NCBI RefSeq assembly: GCF_964026565.1 | Contig: NZ_OZ032162.1 | Coordinates: 1,364,001 to 1,428,000 of the forward strand | Length of the DNA stretch: 64,000 bases | Direction of reading: 5' to 3' | From: Rickettsia endosymbiont of Ceutorhynchus obstrictus | Lineage (GTDB): Bacteria > Pseudomonadota > Alphaproteobacteria > Rickettsiales > Rickettsiaceae | In this document: piece after piece, positions 8,201 to 17,653 of the stretch | How positions within the stretch are numbered: position 1 is the first letter of the stretch | Layout of the letters: every line of letters starts with the position of its first letter | The notes under the pieces: generated by a model | The model's database searches: none | The model's input: only the letters and a program-made list of their open reading frames with translations | What the model was told of the DNA's origin: nothing | Translations under genes and position numbers: made by a program

Positions 8201-9106
8201 ATGTTAAAAAAAACTTTATTATCTTTTATTGTTTTTATCGTAACTTTTATTGCGCCGATAAGCGAAGCGAAAAAAACTATCAAAATTTCGCCGAAACCCC
8301 CTATTCAAACTAGCTTAGTAGTTGATGCAAAAACCGGCAAGGTTTTACATGCTCAAAATGCTCAAATCAGAATTTATCCCGCTTCTCTAACAAAGCTTAT
8401 GACTTTGTACTTAATGTTTGAAGCAATCGAAACCGGCAAGTTATCTCTAAATAAAAAATTAGTCGTATCAAAAAAAGCTGAAAACATGGCTCCGTGTAAA
8501 CTTGGGTTAAAAGCCGGTGAGACTATTACCGTAAAAGAGGCAATTATAGCTTTAATCGTGAAATCCGCTAATGACGTCGCAGTAGCCGTAGCGGAGAATA
8601 TGAAAGGCTCAGAAAAAGATTTCGCTCATTTAATGAATGTTCGCGCACATCAATTGGGCATGAAAGATACTTATTTTAAAAATGCTTCCGGCTGGCATGA
8701 TCCTTTGCAAAAAACTACGGCCAGAGATCTTGCAAAATTAGCATTGGCATTACAAAAAAATTATCCTTCATTCTATCCTTTATTTTCAAAAACCAGTTTT
8801 GTTTTTAGAGGTAATACGGTATATGGTCATAATAAAATTACTCAAAATTATCAGGGTGCCAACGGATTAAAAACGGGTTATCATACCCCTGCCGGTTTTA
8901 ATTTAGTAACTACTGCCTCTAGAAACGGCAAATCTTTAATCGCCGTAGTTACCGGCAGGAAAACTGCCCTTTCTCGAGATAAACAAATGATCGGGTTGTT
9001 AGATCAACATTTTAACGTTGCTCCATCTAAGCCTTCTATTAAACTTGCCTCTAATAATAAATCCAAAGCTAAGAAACTAGGAAAGAAAAAAGTTATACGT
9101 AGTTAA
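8201..9106 (+). CDS. dacF: D-alanyl-D-alanine carboxypeptidase (DacF/PBP5/6 family)
   Basis: A 301-residue secreted penicillin-binding protein. It has an N-terminal signal peptide (residues 1-23, ending SEA), the catalytic SLTK tetrad at S62-K65, the SAN motif at 122-124 and a KTG motif in NGLKTGYHTPAG. It trims the terminal D-Ala from peptidoglycan stem peptides in the periplasm. The C-terminus is rich in Lys and Ser (NNKSKAKKLGKKKVIRS), and the PBP5-type beta-sandwich domain is absent, so membrane anchoring may be weaker than in PBP5. It follows ampG after a repeat. Confidence 0.9.
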   Translation: MLKKTLLSFIVFIVTFIAPISEAKKTIKISPKPPIQTSLVVDAKTGKVLHAQNAQIRIYPASLTKLMTLYLMFEAIETGKLSLNKKLVVSKKAENMAPCKLGLKAGETITVKEAIIALIVKSANDVAVAVAENMKGSEKDFAHLMNVRAHQLGMKDTYFKNASGWHDPLQKTTARDLAKLALALQKNYPSFYPLFSKTSFVFRGNTVYGHNKITQNYQGANGLKTGYHTPAGFNLVTTASRNGKSLIAVVTGRKTALSRDKQMIGLLDQHFNVAPSKPSIKLASNNKSKAKKLGKKKVIRS

Positions 9107-9149
9107 AAGTGTATTAGCACCTAGAACTGTGTCACCCCGTGGCTTGACC

Positions 9150-9500
9150 GGCGTTGTTGCATGGCTTGATCTTCCCCCGTCATTGCGAGGAGGGCATTGT
9201 TGCGTGGATGGTTAAAATCACTTAAAACTTGTCATACCGTGGCTTGACCCACTACTGTACGAACGTTTAAATAAAGAGGTAAAAATTCTGTCATTCCGTG
9301 GCTACGACCACGGAATCCAGCTTATAATATCATAAAAAGATTCTAAAATAAGTCTAATATGGCTTTATTTTCCTGGATGCCGTGATCAAGTCACGGCATG
9401 ACACAGCCTTTTTTCAACGTTCGTACAGTAGTGGGCTTGACCACGGTATCCAGAAAAAATTAAAAAGCCTAACCGGATACCGTGGTCAAGCAACTAGATG
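9150..9500. repeat. Decayed composite repeat with nested MITE
   Basis: Starts with GGCGTTGTTGCATGG at 9150. It also contains a second outer-element start (GGGCATTGTTGCGTGG) whose interior matches the 3347 and 19797 elements. The right part ends GGTCAAGCAACTAGATGACA, as does the host repeat at 19974, and no right terminus is preserved. Confidence 0.65.
9248..9435. mobile_element. 188-bp MITE, copy 3 (opposite orientation)
   Basis: Complete 20-bp inverted repeats. The interior is in the opposite orientation to copies 1 and 2, while the flanks are still CTTGA on both sides. Confidence 0.8.
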
Positions 9501-9516
9501 ACAGTTTTAACCTTTT

Positions 9517-10038
9517 TCACAACAAATTCTTTATTTGTTCTTGTTGCAATTTTTCTTCTTGCTCCAATTTATCTAAAAATTTTTTATAAAAATTATCCGT
9601 TACATATGTAAGTTCCATATCAAAGCTAATCTCCGGGGCTTCAAGTATTATTGAACAATCACCGTCCGTAAAAGCAGCGCTTTTACTTCCTTCCGGCTTT
9701 ATATCTTGTTTTACTAACATATATTTATTTGTTAAAGCGGTATAAAATTCTTCAAACCGGTTTTTATCGATTGTTAAAATTACGGCTTCTACAATGTTAA
9801 AATCATTACATATTACTAAAACCTGCGATATCTTTTCTAAATTAATATCTTTAATATCTATAAAATAATTATATCCTTGCCAATAATTAGATTCTTTTTT
9901 AGTAATTTTATATTTTTTCATTATGTCGGTTATCGTTGCTTTATTTAATTCGAGTCCGATAGGAACAGGTATTGCATAAGAATTTATATAAAAAAATATA
10001 ACAAATACAAAAAATGAAATTTTAACAAACATGTGCAT
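9517..10038 (-). CDS. Exported protein of unknown function
   Basis: I do not recognise this 173-residue protein. It begins with a hydrophobic signal peptide (MHMFVKISFFVFVIFFYINSYA). It continues with 'GLELNKATITDIMKKY', an alternating beta/alpha region with 'AVILTIDKNRFEEFYTALTNKYMLVKQ', and a Glu/Gln-rich helical tail (EQEEKLQQEQIKNLL). The GDCSIIL segment could be part of a beta-strand core. It is most likely periplasmic. It stands alone between two repeat regions. M1 and M3 are both possible starts. Confidence 0.6.
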   Translation of the reverse strand: MHMFVKISFFVFVIFFYINSYAIPVPIGLELNKATITDIMKKYKITKKESNYWQGYNYFIDIKDINLEKISQVLVICNDFNIVEAVILTIDKNRFEEFYTALTNKYMLVKQDIKPEGSKSAAFTDGDCSIILEAPEISFDMELTYVTDNFYKKFLDKLEQEEKLQQEQIKNLL

Positions 10039-10162
10039 AATAGACTTATTTTACGCACCTTAAATAACATAAGTAATAGTAATTTACAATTAAAAATTGC
10101 TTAAAGAGTAATAATTAAAATTATTATTAATGAAAAAATGAAATTTTTGGTTATTATAAGTA

Positions 10163-10372
10163 GGTGTTGTTGCATGGATCAATTTCACTTCGTCATTGCG
10201 AGGAGGGACAAAGTCCCGACATGGCAATCCGGTTTTTGTCATGCTGAACTTGGTTCGGCATCTATTGTAGTATATCCTGAAATAAATTCAGGATGACTTA
10301 AAGTATTTTTCTAGATTCCCGCCTGCGCGGGAATGACATACTGCTGCTTTTATCGAGCCACGCAACAACGCC
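10163..10372. mobile_element. Outer MITE (210 bp) with exact 9-bp target duplication
   Basis: Ends GGTGTTGTTGCATGG and CCACGCAACAACGCC. The element is flanked by TTATAAGTA on both sides (10154-10162 and 10373-10381), an exact 9-bp direct repeat. The interior holds a bacterial-type GTCATTGCGAGG palindrome arm, TGCTGAAC and CCTGAAATAAATTCAGG palindromes and a GCGCGGGAATGAC end. It has no coding capacity. Confidence 0.85.
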
Positions 10373-10476
10373 TTATAAGTATGACTCCGGATAAAACTTA
10401 ATAAGCAGCCTATAAATATTATTTGCTATTTTTACTAAGATTCAGTAGGTTCTCTGACGGTTATAGATCATTTGAT

Positions 10477-10602
10477 ACAGCTAAATTCAGAAAGCTTCAG
10501 ACAAGAGGAATTTAAGGGAGAGCTAAGCTACCGTACTAGAGTACGTGAGCGCAGGCGAATCCAGAAAAATTCGCTTGTATCAAGCGATCGAGATGACGCT
10601 GT
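10477..10602. repeat. 126-bp palindromic element (ACAGC...GCTGT)
   Basis: It begins ACAGCTAAATTCAGAAAGC and ends GATGACGCTGT, with a GTACGTGAG core. The same 126-bp unit, in the other orientation, is inserted inside the GNAT gene at 25946-26071, and a third copy starts at 63916. It ends just upstream of the AEC permease gene. Confidence 0.75.
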
Positions 10603-10622
10603 AGTTATTTTTGGCTTTTTTC

Positions 10623-11552
10623 ATGATAATCTTTAGTATAGTTTTCTTTAAAACCATTTCCGTATTGCTAAGCGTAGTAATAGGCTTTTTAGCAGGTAAA
10701 TACTCAAATGTTGAGAAAGATAGTATTTCTTCTTTATTATTCTATTTTATCTCACCTATAGTATTTTTTACCATTCCCGCTAGTACTACCCTTACACTTT
10801 CTGCCTTAAGCGTTACGGTCGTGACGTTTATCATTGCTACTTTGCTATCGCTATTTTCTTATTATTTCTTCGGTAAATTCTGGCAAGATCATACACGTAA
10901 CATTATAGCATTATCGGCAGGCACGGCAAATGGCGGTTATTTTATGCTGCCGATAGCTGCCGCTCTATTTGACGATTATACTTTAGGTATCTATATGATG
11001 GCGGTAATAGGCGTGAATATTTATGAATCTTCGATTGGGTTTTATATTTGCATGCGAAGTTTTGCTAATACTACGGATAGTATTTTAAAAGTAATAAAAC
11101 TTCCTATTTTAAACGCTTTTTTATTAGGATGCTTATTTAGTTTTTGCGGTCTTACTTTACCGGATTTTTTAGATGATTTTTTGTATAATATGAGAGGGGC
11201 CTTTTCTATACTAGGCATGGTTATGGTCGGTCTTGCCCTATCAAGCCTTAAAAAATTTGAAATAGATATAAAATTTACTCTTGCTACTTTCACGGCAAAA
11301 TTTTTATTTTATCCACTCGGCGTAGGTATTTTTATTTTATTTGATCATTTTATTACCGGATGGTATAATAATGATCATTATAATGCTTTAAAGCTGCTTT
11401 CTACGGCACCGCTTGCCGCGAACACTATAGTTATAGCCAACTTACAAAAATTTTATCCTGAGAAAGTGGCAGCTACAGTTTTTTTATCTCTACTTTTCGT
11501 AGTAATATATATGCCGACTATGGTAAGTATATTTTTAAATAATTTAAATTAA
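10623..11552 (+). CDS. AEC-family permease (auxin efflux carrier-like), copy 1
   Basis: A 309-residue membrane protein with about ten hydrophobic segments. It has the AEC family layout: a five-helix block (TISVLLSVVIGFLAGKYS, FYFISPIVFFTIPAS), a central hydrophilic region, then a second five-helix block with APLAANTIVIANLQKFYPEKVA. The 'AGTANGGYFMLPIA' and 'STAPLAANT' stretches correspond to the conserved substrate-site regions. Family members export malonate, auxin-like or other organic acids; the substrate here is unknown. An in-frame TTG at 10611 is also possible. A second AEC permease is at 58628-59560. Confidence 0.75.
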   Translation: MIIFSIVFFKTISVLLSVVIGFLAGKYSNVEKDSISSLLFYFISPIVFFTIPASTTLTLSALSVTVVTFIIATLLSLFSYYFFGKFWQDHTRNIIALSAGTANGGYFMLPIAAALFDDYTLGIYMMAVIGVNIYESSIGFYICMRSFANTTDSILKVIKLPILNAFLLGCLFSFCGLTLPDFLDDFLYNMRGAFSILGMVMVGLALSSLKKFEIDIKFTLATFTAKFLFYPLGVGIFILFDHFITGWYNNDHYNALKLLSTAPLAANTIVIANLQKFYPEKVAATVFLSLLFVVIYMPTMVSIFLNNLN

Positions 11553-11590
11553 CCTTTTAAAATAAGATTTTAAAAATATCGGTAGCATAA

Positions 11591-12463
11591 ATGCAAACAA
11601 ATTCAATCAAAATCGGTCCTTATATTAATTGGCTATCTGCGCAATATATTCCGTCGCACAAAATTTCTTATCTTGAATTCGGTAACCATAAAAACCCTAA
11701 CATAATAGTGTGCGCACATGGTTTAACTAGAAATGCTCATGATTTCGATAAAATTGCCGAAGGGTTAAGTAATAACTTTAGAGTGATTGCTTTAAGTTAT
11801 CCGGGACGCGGCGATAGCGAAAATTTTGAAATGAATAAGCATTATAATTATCATGTCTATGTTAAAGATACTTTGCTTTTTCTAAAAAAATTAAATATCA
11901 AAAGACCTATTTGGCTTGGCACCTCAATGGGTGGTATAATCGGTATGGTACTTGCAAGTAAATATAAGAATATTTTTAAAGCTATGATATTAAACGATAT
12001 CGGTCCGTTTATTTCTTCAGCTCCTTTGGTTAAAATCGGCAAATATGCTAAAAAAACTGTTATTTTTGATGATTTAGATAGTGCAAAACAACATTTAAAG
12101 GTTATTTATTCCCAAATCGGCATTAATAACGAAGAAGATTGGAATTATCTAACTAAATATAGTGTTATCCCTACACTCGGCGGCAAATATAAAATGAATT
12201 ACGATTCCGGCATAGTTCATAGCATGGCAATTGATGATACTAAATCAAAAGATGTTAATATGTGGATGATATGGCACAGAATAGTATGCAAATTACTAGT
12301 TATTCATGGAGTAAAATCTGATATTTTGACCAAATCCACTATTGAAGAAATGCAAAAAACAAAAAACTTTGATCTTTATGAAGTAAGCTATGCAGGTCAT
12401 ACTCCTTCTTTAATGAATGTTGATCAAATTAATTATATAAAATCATGGTTGGAAAAGGTTTAG
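11591..12463 (+). CDS. Alpha/beta-fold hydrolase
   Basis: A 290-residue alpha/beta hydrolase. It shows the oxyanion-hole HG (CAHGLTRNAHDF), a SYPGRGDS strand-turn, the nucleophile elbow GTSMGG (Ser in G-x-S-x-G), a central cap region and the catalytic His in YAGHTPSL. An acid in VIHGVKSDIL is the likely third member of the triad. There is no signal peptide, so it is probably cytosolic. The substrate cannot be deduced. It lies 38 bp downstream of the AEC permease on the same strand and may be co-transcribed. Confidence 0.85.
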   Translation: MQTNSIKIGPYINWLSAQYIPSHKISYLEFGNHKNPNIIVCAHGLTRNAHDFDKIAEGLSNNFRVIALSYPGRGDSENFEMNKHYNYHVYVKDTLLFLKKLNIKRPIWLGTSMGGIIGMVLASKYKNIFKAMILNDIGPFISSAPLVKIGKYAKKTVIFDDLDSAKQHLKVIYSQIGINNEEDWNYLTKYSVIPTLGGKYKMNYDSGIVHSMAIDDTKSKDVNMWMIWHRIVCKLLVIHGVKSDILTKSTIEEMQKTKNFDLYEVSYAGHTPSLMNVDQINYIKSWLEKV

Positions 12464-12522
12464 TATACTCTATGGTTATTATAATATGGTTGTTACAAGT
12501 ACGGCGTCATACCGTGGTCAAG

Positions 12523-12710
12523 CCCACTATTGTACGAACGTTGAAAAAAGGCTGTGTCATGCCGTGACTTGATCACGGCATCCAGGAAAATAAAGCCATA
12601 TTAGACTTATTTTAGAATCTTTTTATGATATTATAAGCTGGATTCCGTGGTCGTAGCCACGGAATGACGGAATTTTTACCTCTTTATTTAAACGTTCGTA
12701 CAGTAGTGGG
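12523..12710. mobile_element. 188-bp MITE, copy 4
   Basis: Complete inverted repeats (one mismatch, ACTATTG, at the left end). It is flanked by TCAAG on both sides, the complement of CTTGA, so it sits in the same palindrome loop read from the other strand. The surrounding 12464-12790 is decayed outer-element sequence ending CCATACAACAAT, with no gene. Confidence 0.8.
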
Positions 12711-12790
12711 TCAAGCCACGGTATGACACCAAACGTTTTACAAAAATTCAAGCCATACAACAATCCTAATAAAACAACAAAATACATATT

Positions 12791-13723
12791 ATGACAATTA
12801 CAACTAAAATATTAATAATAGGTTCAGGGCCTGCAGGACTTAGCGCAGCAATTTATACGGCAAGGGCAGCCTTAAAACCGATATTAATCCACGGCAGTCA
12901 ACCTGGCGGGCAGCTTACTATTACTACCGATGTTGAAAATTATCCAGGCTTTGCGGAAAGCGTGCAAGGACCGTGGCTTATGGAACAAATGACGCTGCAG
13001 GCAAAGAATGTCGGTACTGAGATTATAACCGATTATGTTGCAAAAGTTGATTTATCGAAAAGACCTTTTTTAGTTTTTACCGGCTCAGGTACGGAATACG
13101 AAGCAGAGAGTATAATTATTTGTACCGGTGCGGAAGCGAGATGGCTTAATATTCCTTCAGAAAAAAAATTTCAAGGATTTGGCGTATCGGCTTGTGCTAC
13201 TTGTGACGGGTTTTTCTTTAAAAAGCAGGAAGTAATAGTAGTAGGCGGAGGCAATAGTGCCGTTGAAGAAGCATTATATTTAACTAACCATGCAAGTAAA
13301 GTTACCGTAATACATCGCCGTAACAATTTTAGAGCCGAAAAAATATTACAAGAAAGGTTATTTCAAAATCCAAAAATATCGGTGATTTGGGATCATATCG
13401 CCCATGAAATAATCGGTAGCGAAAATCCAAATGCGGTCACGGGTGTAAAAATTCAAAATGTTCATACTAAAGAGATAAGCTTAATTAATTGTAGCGGGGT
13501 ATTTATAGCTATCGGTCATAAACCTAATACTAATTTATTCAAAGGACAAATTGAAATGGATAGCGATGATTATATTATCACTAAACCGAATTCAACTAAG
13601 ACTAATATAGAAGGAGTTTTTGCCGCCGGCGACGTACAAGATAAAATTTTTAGGCAAGCGGTTACCGCCGCAGGAACCGGTTGTATGGCTGCCCTTGAAG
13701 CAGAAAAATTTTTAAATAGGTGA
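12791..13723 (+). CDS. trxB: Thioredoxin-disulfide reductase
   Basis: A 310-residue flavoprotein of normal length. It has an N-terminal FAD-binding motif GSGPAGLSAAIYTARA, the redox-active disulfide CATCDG, an NADPH-binding motif GGGNSAVEEA, and the C-terminal FAD motif 'GVFAAGDVQDKIFRQAVTAAGTG'. It reduces thioredoxin using NADPH in the cytosol. The start at 12791 fits the family N-terminus. It is a single gene flanked on both sides by repeats. Confidence 0.95.
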   Translation: MTITTKILIIGSGPAGLSAAIYTARAALKPILIHGSQPGGQLTITTDVENYPGFAESVQGPWLMEQMTLQAKNVGTEIITDYVAKVDLSKRPFLVFTGSGTEYEAESIIICTGAEARWLNIPSEKKFQGFGVSACATCDGFFFKKQEVIVVGGGNSAVEEALYLTNHASKVTVIHRRNNFRAEKILQERLFQNPKISVIWDHIAHEIIGSENPNAVTGVKIQNVHTKEISLINCSGVFIAIGHKPNTNLFKGQIEMDSDDYIITKPNSTKTNIEGVFAAGDVQDKIFRQAVTAAGTGCMAALEAEKFLNR

Positions 13724-13789
13724 TGTTATTTTCGTATAATATTGGTGTGTGGATACCCCAAACGTCATTGCCGCGCTCCTTTTAGTCGC

Positions 13790-13997
13790 GGCGTTGTTGC
13801 ATGGCTCGAAAATTAATAAAAAACCCGTCATTGCGAAGCCACGAAGCGGCTGCGGCAATCCAGGCTATCCCGAATGTAATGAGGGATTTAATTAGCATAC
13901 TAAACAAGTTTAGTATGAAAATATGTTTATACTTGATTGCCACGTCGGCATAAATGCCTCCTCGCAATGACGATTCTGGTAGCCATGCAACAACACC
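13790..13997. mobile_element. Outer MITE type A (208 bp) with exact 9-bp target duplication
   Basis: Ends GGCGTTGTTGCATGGCTCG and CCATGCAACAACACC. Flanked by TTTAGTCGC exactly on both sides (13781-13789, 13998-14006). The target is itself a GCGAGCGACTAAA-type palindromic repeat. Close copies are at 32198-32405 and, inverted, 34974-35181. Confidence 0.85.
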
Positions 13998-14070
13998 TTT
14001 AGTCGCTCGCAATGACGATTTTGGGTATTATGAAGATAACAAAGACTAATTTTGAAAGTAAAAATATAAA

Positions 14071-15555
14071 ATGGCACGCAATAAAGTTAATAATGAATCA
14101 AAAATAGTAAATCTTTCTAATAAGGAGGAAGATAAAGCCCTACCTGTACCTAGAACTTTACCGTCAAATGTTCAAGCCGAACAAATGCTACTCGGAGCAA
14201 TTTTAACTAATCACGATTCTTTAAACTACGTATCGGAATTTTTGCGCGTCGAACATTTCTTAGAGCCTATTCATCAAAAAATTTATAATGCAATTGAAGT
14301 AATTACCGAAAAAGGTTTAATAGCCACTCCTATAACTCTTCGTAGCATGCTACACCAAGATGTTTTATTTCAAGAAATAGCAGGAGTCGAATATCTTACC
14401 AAGCTAGTGACCCTGGCGATGATGGTAATAAATCCGTTAGATTACGGCAAAATAATATATGATTTGGCGTTAAGACGTAACTTAATCCAAATCGGTGAAG
14501 AAGTAGTAAATAACGCTTATAATGCTTCTTTAGATTTGGATGCGCCTCAGCAAATTGAACATGCGGAAGTAAAGCTTTATAATTTAGCAAGTGAAGGAAT
14601 AAATGAAAAAAGCTTTATAAAAATAGGTACGCCTATTTCTGAGTCGTTAGCTAGTATTAATAGAGCTATGAAAAATAGCGATCACGTAATAGGCGTCCCT
14701 ACCGGTTTGAGTGATTTAGATCAAACATTATCAGGGTTTCATAATTCAGATCTTATAATTCTTGCCGGTCGCCCTTCAATGGGTAAAACGGCATTTGCCG
14801 TAAATCTAGCAATTAATGCCTGCAAAGCAATGCAGTTAAAAAATACCAAACAACAGGAAGAAATGCAGTCCGTAGGTTTTTTCTCGTTGGAAATGTCTTC
14901 GGAACAACTTACCACGCGTTTGCTGTCAATGCATACGGAAATTAATTCTTCTGCGCTACGTACCGGACATCTTAACGAAGAGAATTATAATAATCTCCGC
15001 ACTGAGGCGGCAAAATTATCTGAATTACCGTTTTTTATCGATGATAGCGCAGCTTTGTCAATTTCTGCTATTCGCACACGCGCAAGGAAAATGAAACGAA
15101 AGCATAATCTTGGAATATTATTTATAGATTACCTGCAATTAATTAGAGGAGTCGGTAAATCCGAAAATAGGGTAAACGAAATTTCAGAGATTACCCAAGG
15201 TTTAAAAGCAATAGCCAAGGAGTTAAATATACCGGTTATCGCTTTATCTCAGTTATCGAGAGCCGTGGAGCTTAGAGAAGATAAAAGACCGATGTTATCA
15301 GACCTTAGAGAATCAGGAACGATTGAACAAGATTCGGATATAGTAATGTTTATTTACCGTGAAGAATATTATTTAACAAGAAAAGAACCGTCTGTAGGTG
15401 ATGTAAAACACCTTGAATGGCAAGAGAAACTTAATAAAGTTTATAATATTGCCGATATTATAATAGCCAAACATCGTAACGGCAGAGTCGGCAATGTGCA
15501 GCTTCATTATGATAGCCAATATTCTAAATTCAGTAATTTAGCAAAAAATCTTTAA
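14071..15555 (+). CDS. dnaB: Replicative DNA helicase DnaB
   Basis: A 494-residue hexameric helicase. The N-terminal primase-interacting domain starts at LPSNVQAEQMLLGAIL. The RecA-like motor has Walker A GRPSMGKTAF, 'GFFSLEMSSEQLTTRLL', Walker B ILFIDYLQLI, 'ALSQLSRAVE' and the 'RESGTIEQDSDIVMFIYRE' segment. It unwinds DNA at the fork and recruits primase. Length and motifs are normal. The start at 14071 is preceded by AT-rich DNA with no strong ribosome-binding site. Confidence 0.96.
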   Translation: MARNKVNNESKIVNLSNKEEDKALPVPRTLPSNVQAEQMLLGAILTNHDSLNYVSEFLRVEHFLEPIHQKIYNAIEVITEKGLIATPITLRSMLHQDVLFQEIAGVEYLTKLVTLAMMVINPLDYGKIIYDLALRRNLIQIGEEVVNNAYNASLDLDAPQQIEHAEVKLYNLASEGINEKSFIKIGTPISESLASINRAMKNSDHVIGVPTGLSDLDQTLSGFHNSDLIILAGRPSMGKTAFAVNLAINACKAMQLKNTKQQEEMQSVGFFSLEMSSEQLTTRLLSMHTEINSSALRTGHLNEENYNNLRTEAAKLSELPFFIDDSAALSISAIRTRARKMKRKHNLGILFIDYLQLIRGVGKSENRVNEISEITQGLKAIAKELNIPVIALSQLSRAVELREDKRPMLSDLRESGTIEQDSDIVMFIYREEYYLTRKEPSVGDVKHLEWQEKLNKVYNIADIIIAKHRNGRVGNVQLHYDSQYSKFSNLAKNL

Positions 15556-15625
15556 GCACTATTATTTAAATCTTGGAAACTAACGTAAGTTGCCGGTTAG
15601 ACTTTCGCTGTCATTCCCGCGCAGG

Positions 15626-15994
15626 GGCGTTGTTGCATAGCTCATAATTTACCGTATTATGGTTATTATAAGTACGCTGTCATACCGTGGCTTGACCCAC
15701 TACTGTACGAACGTTTAAATAAAGAGGTAAAAATTCTGTCATTCCGTGGCTACGACCACTTCAGTCCAGCTTATAATATCATAAAAAGATTCTAAAATAA
15801 GTCTAATATGGCTTTATTTTCCTGGATGCCGTGATCAAGTCACGGCATGACACAGCCTTTTTTCAACGTTCGTACAGTAGTGGGCTTGACCACGGTATCC
15901 AGAAAAAATCTTAGTAAAAAGACTAGATGCCGTGGGAGGGGCCACGGCATGACACCGGATTGCTTTGCAAAAATTCTAGCCATGCAACAAAGCC
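15626..15994. repeat. Composite repeat: outer element with nested MITE
   Basis: Bounded by GGCGTTGTTGCATAG and CCATGCAACAAAGCC. The interior is of the ATAATTTACCGTATTATGG type, shared with the elements at 6145 (inverted), 23643 and 63378. The palindrome is split by the MITE at 15696-15884. The remaining sequence up to 16089 has no gene. Confidence 0.75.
15696..15884. mobile_element. 188-bp MITE, copy 5
   Basis: Complete inverted repeats, CTTGA flanks, reverse interior orientation. It carries the CCACTTCAG variant that corresponds to CTGAAGTGG in copies 2 and 8. Confidence 0.8.
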
Positions 15995-16089
15995 AATGCC
16001 TCCTCGCAATGACGATGTTTTTGTAACGATTCCAATCTACTCAACAAGGCTGAACTAAAATAACATCGAAAGTAATTCTAAGCGGTAAC

Positions 16090-16944
16090 TCACATTAAAC
16101 TAATTTTCTTGCACAAATTTATTATTTGCTCACTATATTTTTGTTTACGTAAATATCGACTTTTTAGCTTTAGATTCTTAAAATCTTCTGCCGTTACCGG
16201 CAATGCTTGACAAAGCTTTATTAAATCTTCATCTATAATAAAATGTCTACGAGGAATATTTATTTGCTTTACTTGCTCTTCACGATATCTAGCAAGAATT
16301 TGCATTTTAGCAATAAATTCGCTTGATTCTCTTCTAAATCTAACTTTTTGCCAAGCATCTGCAGGTTTGACAAAATAGTTTTTAATATTAAGTAAATATT
16401 GCAGTTGAGTATTATATTCATTTATTAAATTATTTTCGGTAATTATCTTATATAATTCTTTATAAATTACCTCCAGATATTCTACATCCTGCATTGCGTA
16501 ATTTAACATTTCTTCTTTTATCGGACGTTTTAACCAATTGGATTTTTGACAAGTTTTATCGATTTTTACATCATAAATTTTATAGCAAAGATCATCATAG
16601 CTTAGTTGCTTACCGAAACCGCAAATATCAGCGGCAATTTGAATATCAAAGATATTACAAGGCAACACCCCGAATAAATAATAAAAAATCTCCAAATCTT
16701 CGCGAGGAGCATGAAATAATTTAAGGATTTTATCGTTAATTAATATCTGATTAAAAACGGCAAGGTCTAGGTTACTTAAGCCGTCAATTATAGCGCTATA
16801 ACTTCCGGCTTTAACTTGAATAATACTTAACTTAGCATAATAAGTATTACGGCGTGAGAATTCCGTATCAATACTTATTATATCAATATTAGACAGCCTA
16901 ACGCAAAACTCATCTAATATTTTTTGATTATCAATAATCAGCAT
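16090..16944 (-). CDS. rnd: Ribonuclease D
   Basis: A 284-residue DEDDy exonuclease. ExoI is ISIDTEFSRR (D, E), ExoII includes 'LFHAPREDLEIFYYLF', and ExoIII is 'YAMQDVEYLEVIY' (Y, D). The C-terminus retains one partial HRDC-like helical region (RRHFIIDEDLIKLCQALPVT), shorter than the two HRDC domains of the 375-residue E. coli enzyme. It trims 3' ends of tRNA precursors. Its start is close to a tRNA-Arg gene read on the same strand. Confidence 0.9.
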   Translation of the reverse strand: MLIIDNQKILDEFCVRLSNIDIISIDTEFSRRNTYYAKLSIIQVKAGSYSAIIDGLSNLDLAVFNQILINDKILKLFHAPREDLEIFYYLFGVLPCNIFDIQIAADICGFGKQLSYDDLCYKIYDVKIDKTCQKSNWLKRPIKEEMLNYAMQDVEYLEVIYKELYKIITENNLINEYNTQLQYLLNIKNYFVKPADAWQKVRFRRESSEFIAKMQILARYREEQVKQINIPRRHFIIDEDLIKLCQALPVTAEDFKNLKLKSRYLRKQKYSEQIINLCKKISLM

Positions 16945-16977
16945 AAATTTAGGAATTTATTAAGAATCGGTATTGCG

Positions 16978-17051
16978 TGAAACCGAGAGGATTTGAACCT
17001 CCGACCTAGCGATTAGGAATCGCTCGCTCTATCCAACTGAGCTACGGCTTC
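16978..17051 (-). tRNA. tRNA-Arg (anticodon CCT)
   Basis: A 74-base cloverleaf. The acceptor stem GAAGCCG pairs with CGGTTTC (one G-U), the D arm is AGCTCAGTTGGATAGAGC, the anticodon stem AGCGA/TCGCT encloses TTCCTAA (anticodon CCT, reads AGG), and the T loop is TTCAAAT. The discriminator is A. The 3' CCA is not encoded (CGC follows). Confidence 0.95.
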
Positions 17052-17193
17052 TTACACACATTTTATAACATAGGCAGTAGAGTCAAACAAGGGATATTTG
17101 TTAATAATAAATATATTCGTTATTTTGCATATTTTAGCTTGCTTTTTAGTTAGTTGTTTTTTATATTCAAGTTTCGCTTATTATTTAAGTTAA

Positions 17194-17268
17194 GCGGGTG
17201 TAGCTCAGGGGTAGAGCGCTACCTTGCCAAGGTCGAAGTCGAGGGTTCAAATCCCTTCACCCGCTCCA
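17194..17268 (+). tRNA. tRNA-Gly (anticodon GCC)
   Basis: The acceptor stem GCGGGTG pairs with CACCCGC. The anticodon loop TTGCCAA gives GCC. The T arm is GAGGGTTCAAATCCCTT. The discriminator T is followed by an encoded CCA at 17266-17268. A repeat block begins within 20 bases of the 3' end. Confidence 0.96.
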
Positions 17269-17326
17269 GATATTTATTTAGTTCGTATTATAATTATTAT
17301 AAGTACGGTGTCATACCGTGGTCAAG

Positions 17327-17515
17327 CCCACTACTGTACGAACGTTGAAAAAAGGCTGTGTCATGCCGTGACTTGATCACGGCATCCAGGAAAATAAAGC
17401 CATATTAGACTTATTTTAGAATCTTTTTATGATATTATAAAGCTGGATTCCGTGGTCGTAGCCACGGAATGACAGAATTTTTACCTCTTTATTTAAACGT
17501 TCGTACAGTAGTGGG
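17327..17515. mobile_element. 188-bp MITE, copy 6
   Basis: Complete inverted repeats flanked by TCAAG on both sides. It is inserted in a GTCATACCGTGG/CCACGGCATGAC palindrome between tRNA-Gly and yajC. The remaining 17269-17653 holds the rest of that palindrome and no gene. Confidence 0.8.
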
Positions 17516-17653
17516 TCAAGCCACGGCATGACACCGAGCCATATAAGCCACCTATCCCTTTCCTATGTAAAATTTTCGTTTATTTTCCCTTGCATAAAAA
17601 CTATTCAGAAGCTATTTTTAACATACTAAAATTTAAAATATGTAGAGGGAAAT

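Noticed and set aside
16978..17051. Repeat block beside tRNA genes as an integrated element using the tRNA as attachment site
   Set aside because: There is no integrase and no duplicated tRNA 3' end; the repeats are the same ones found between all genes.
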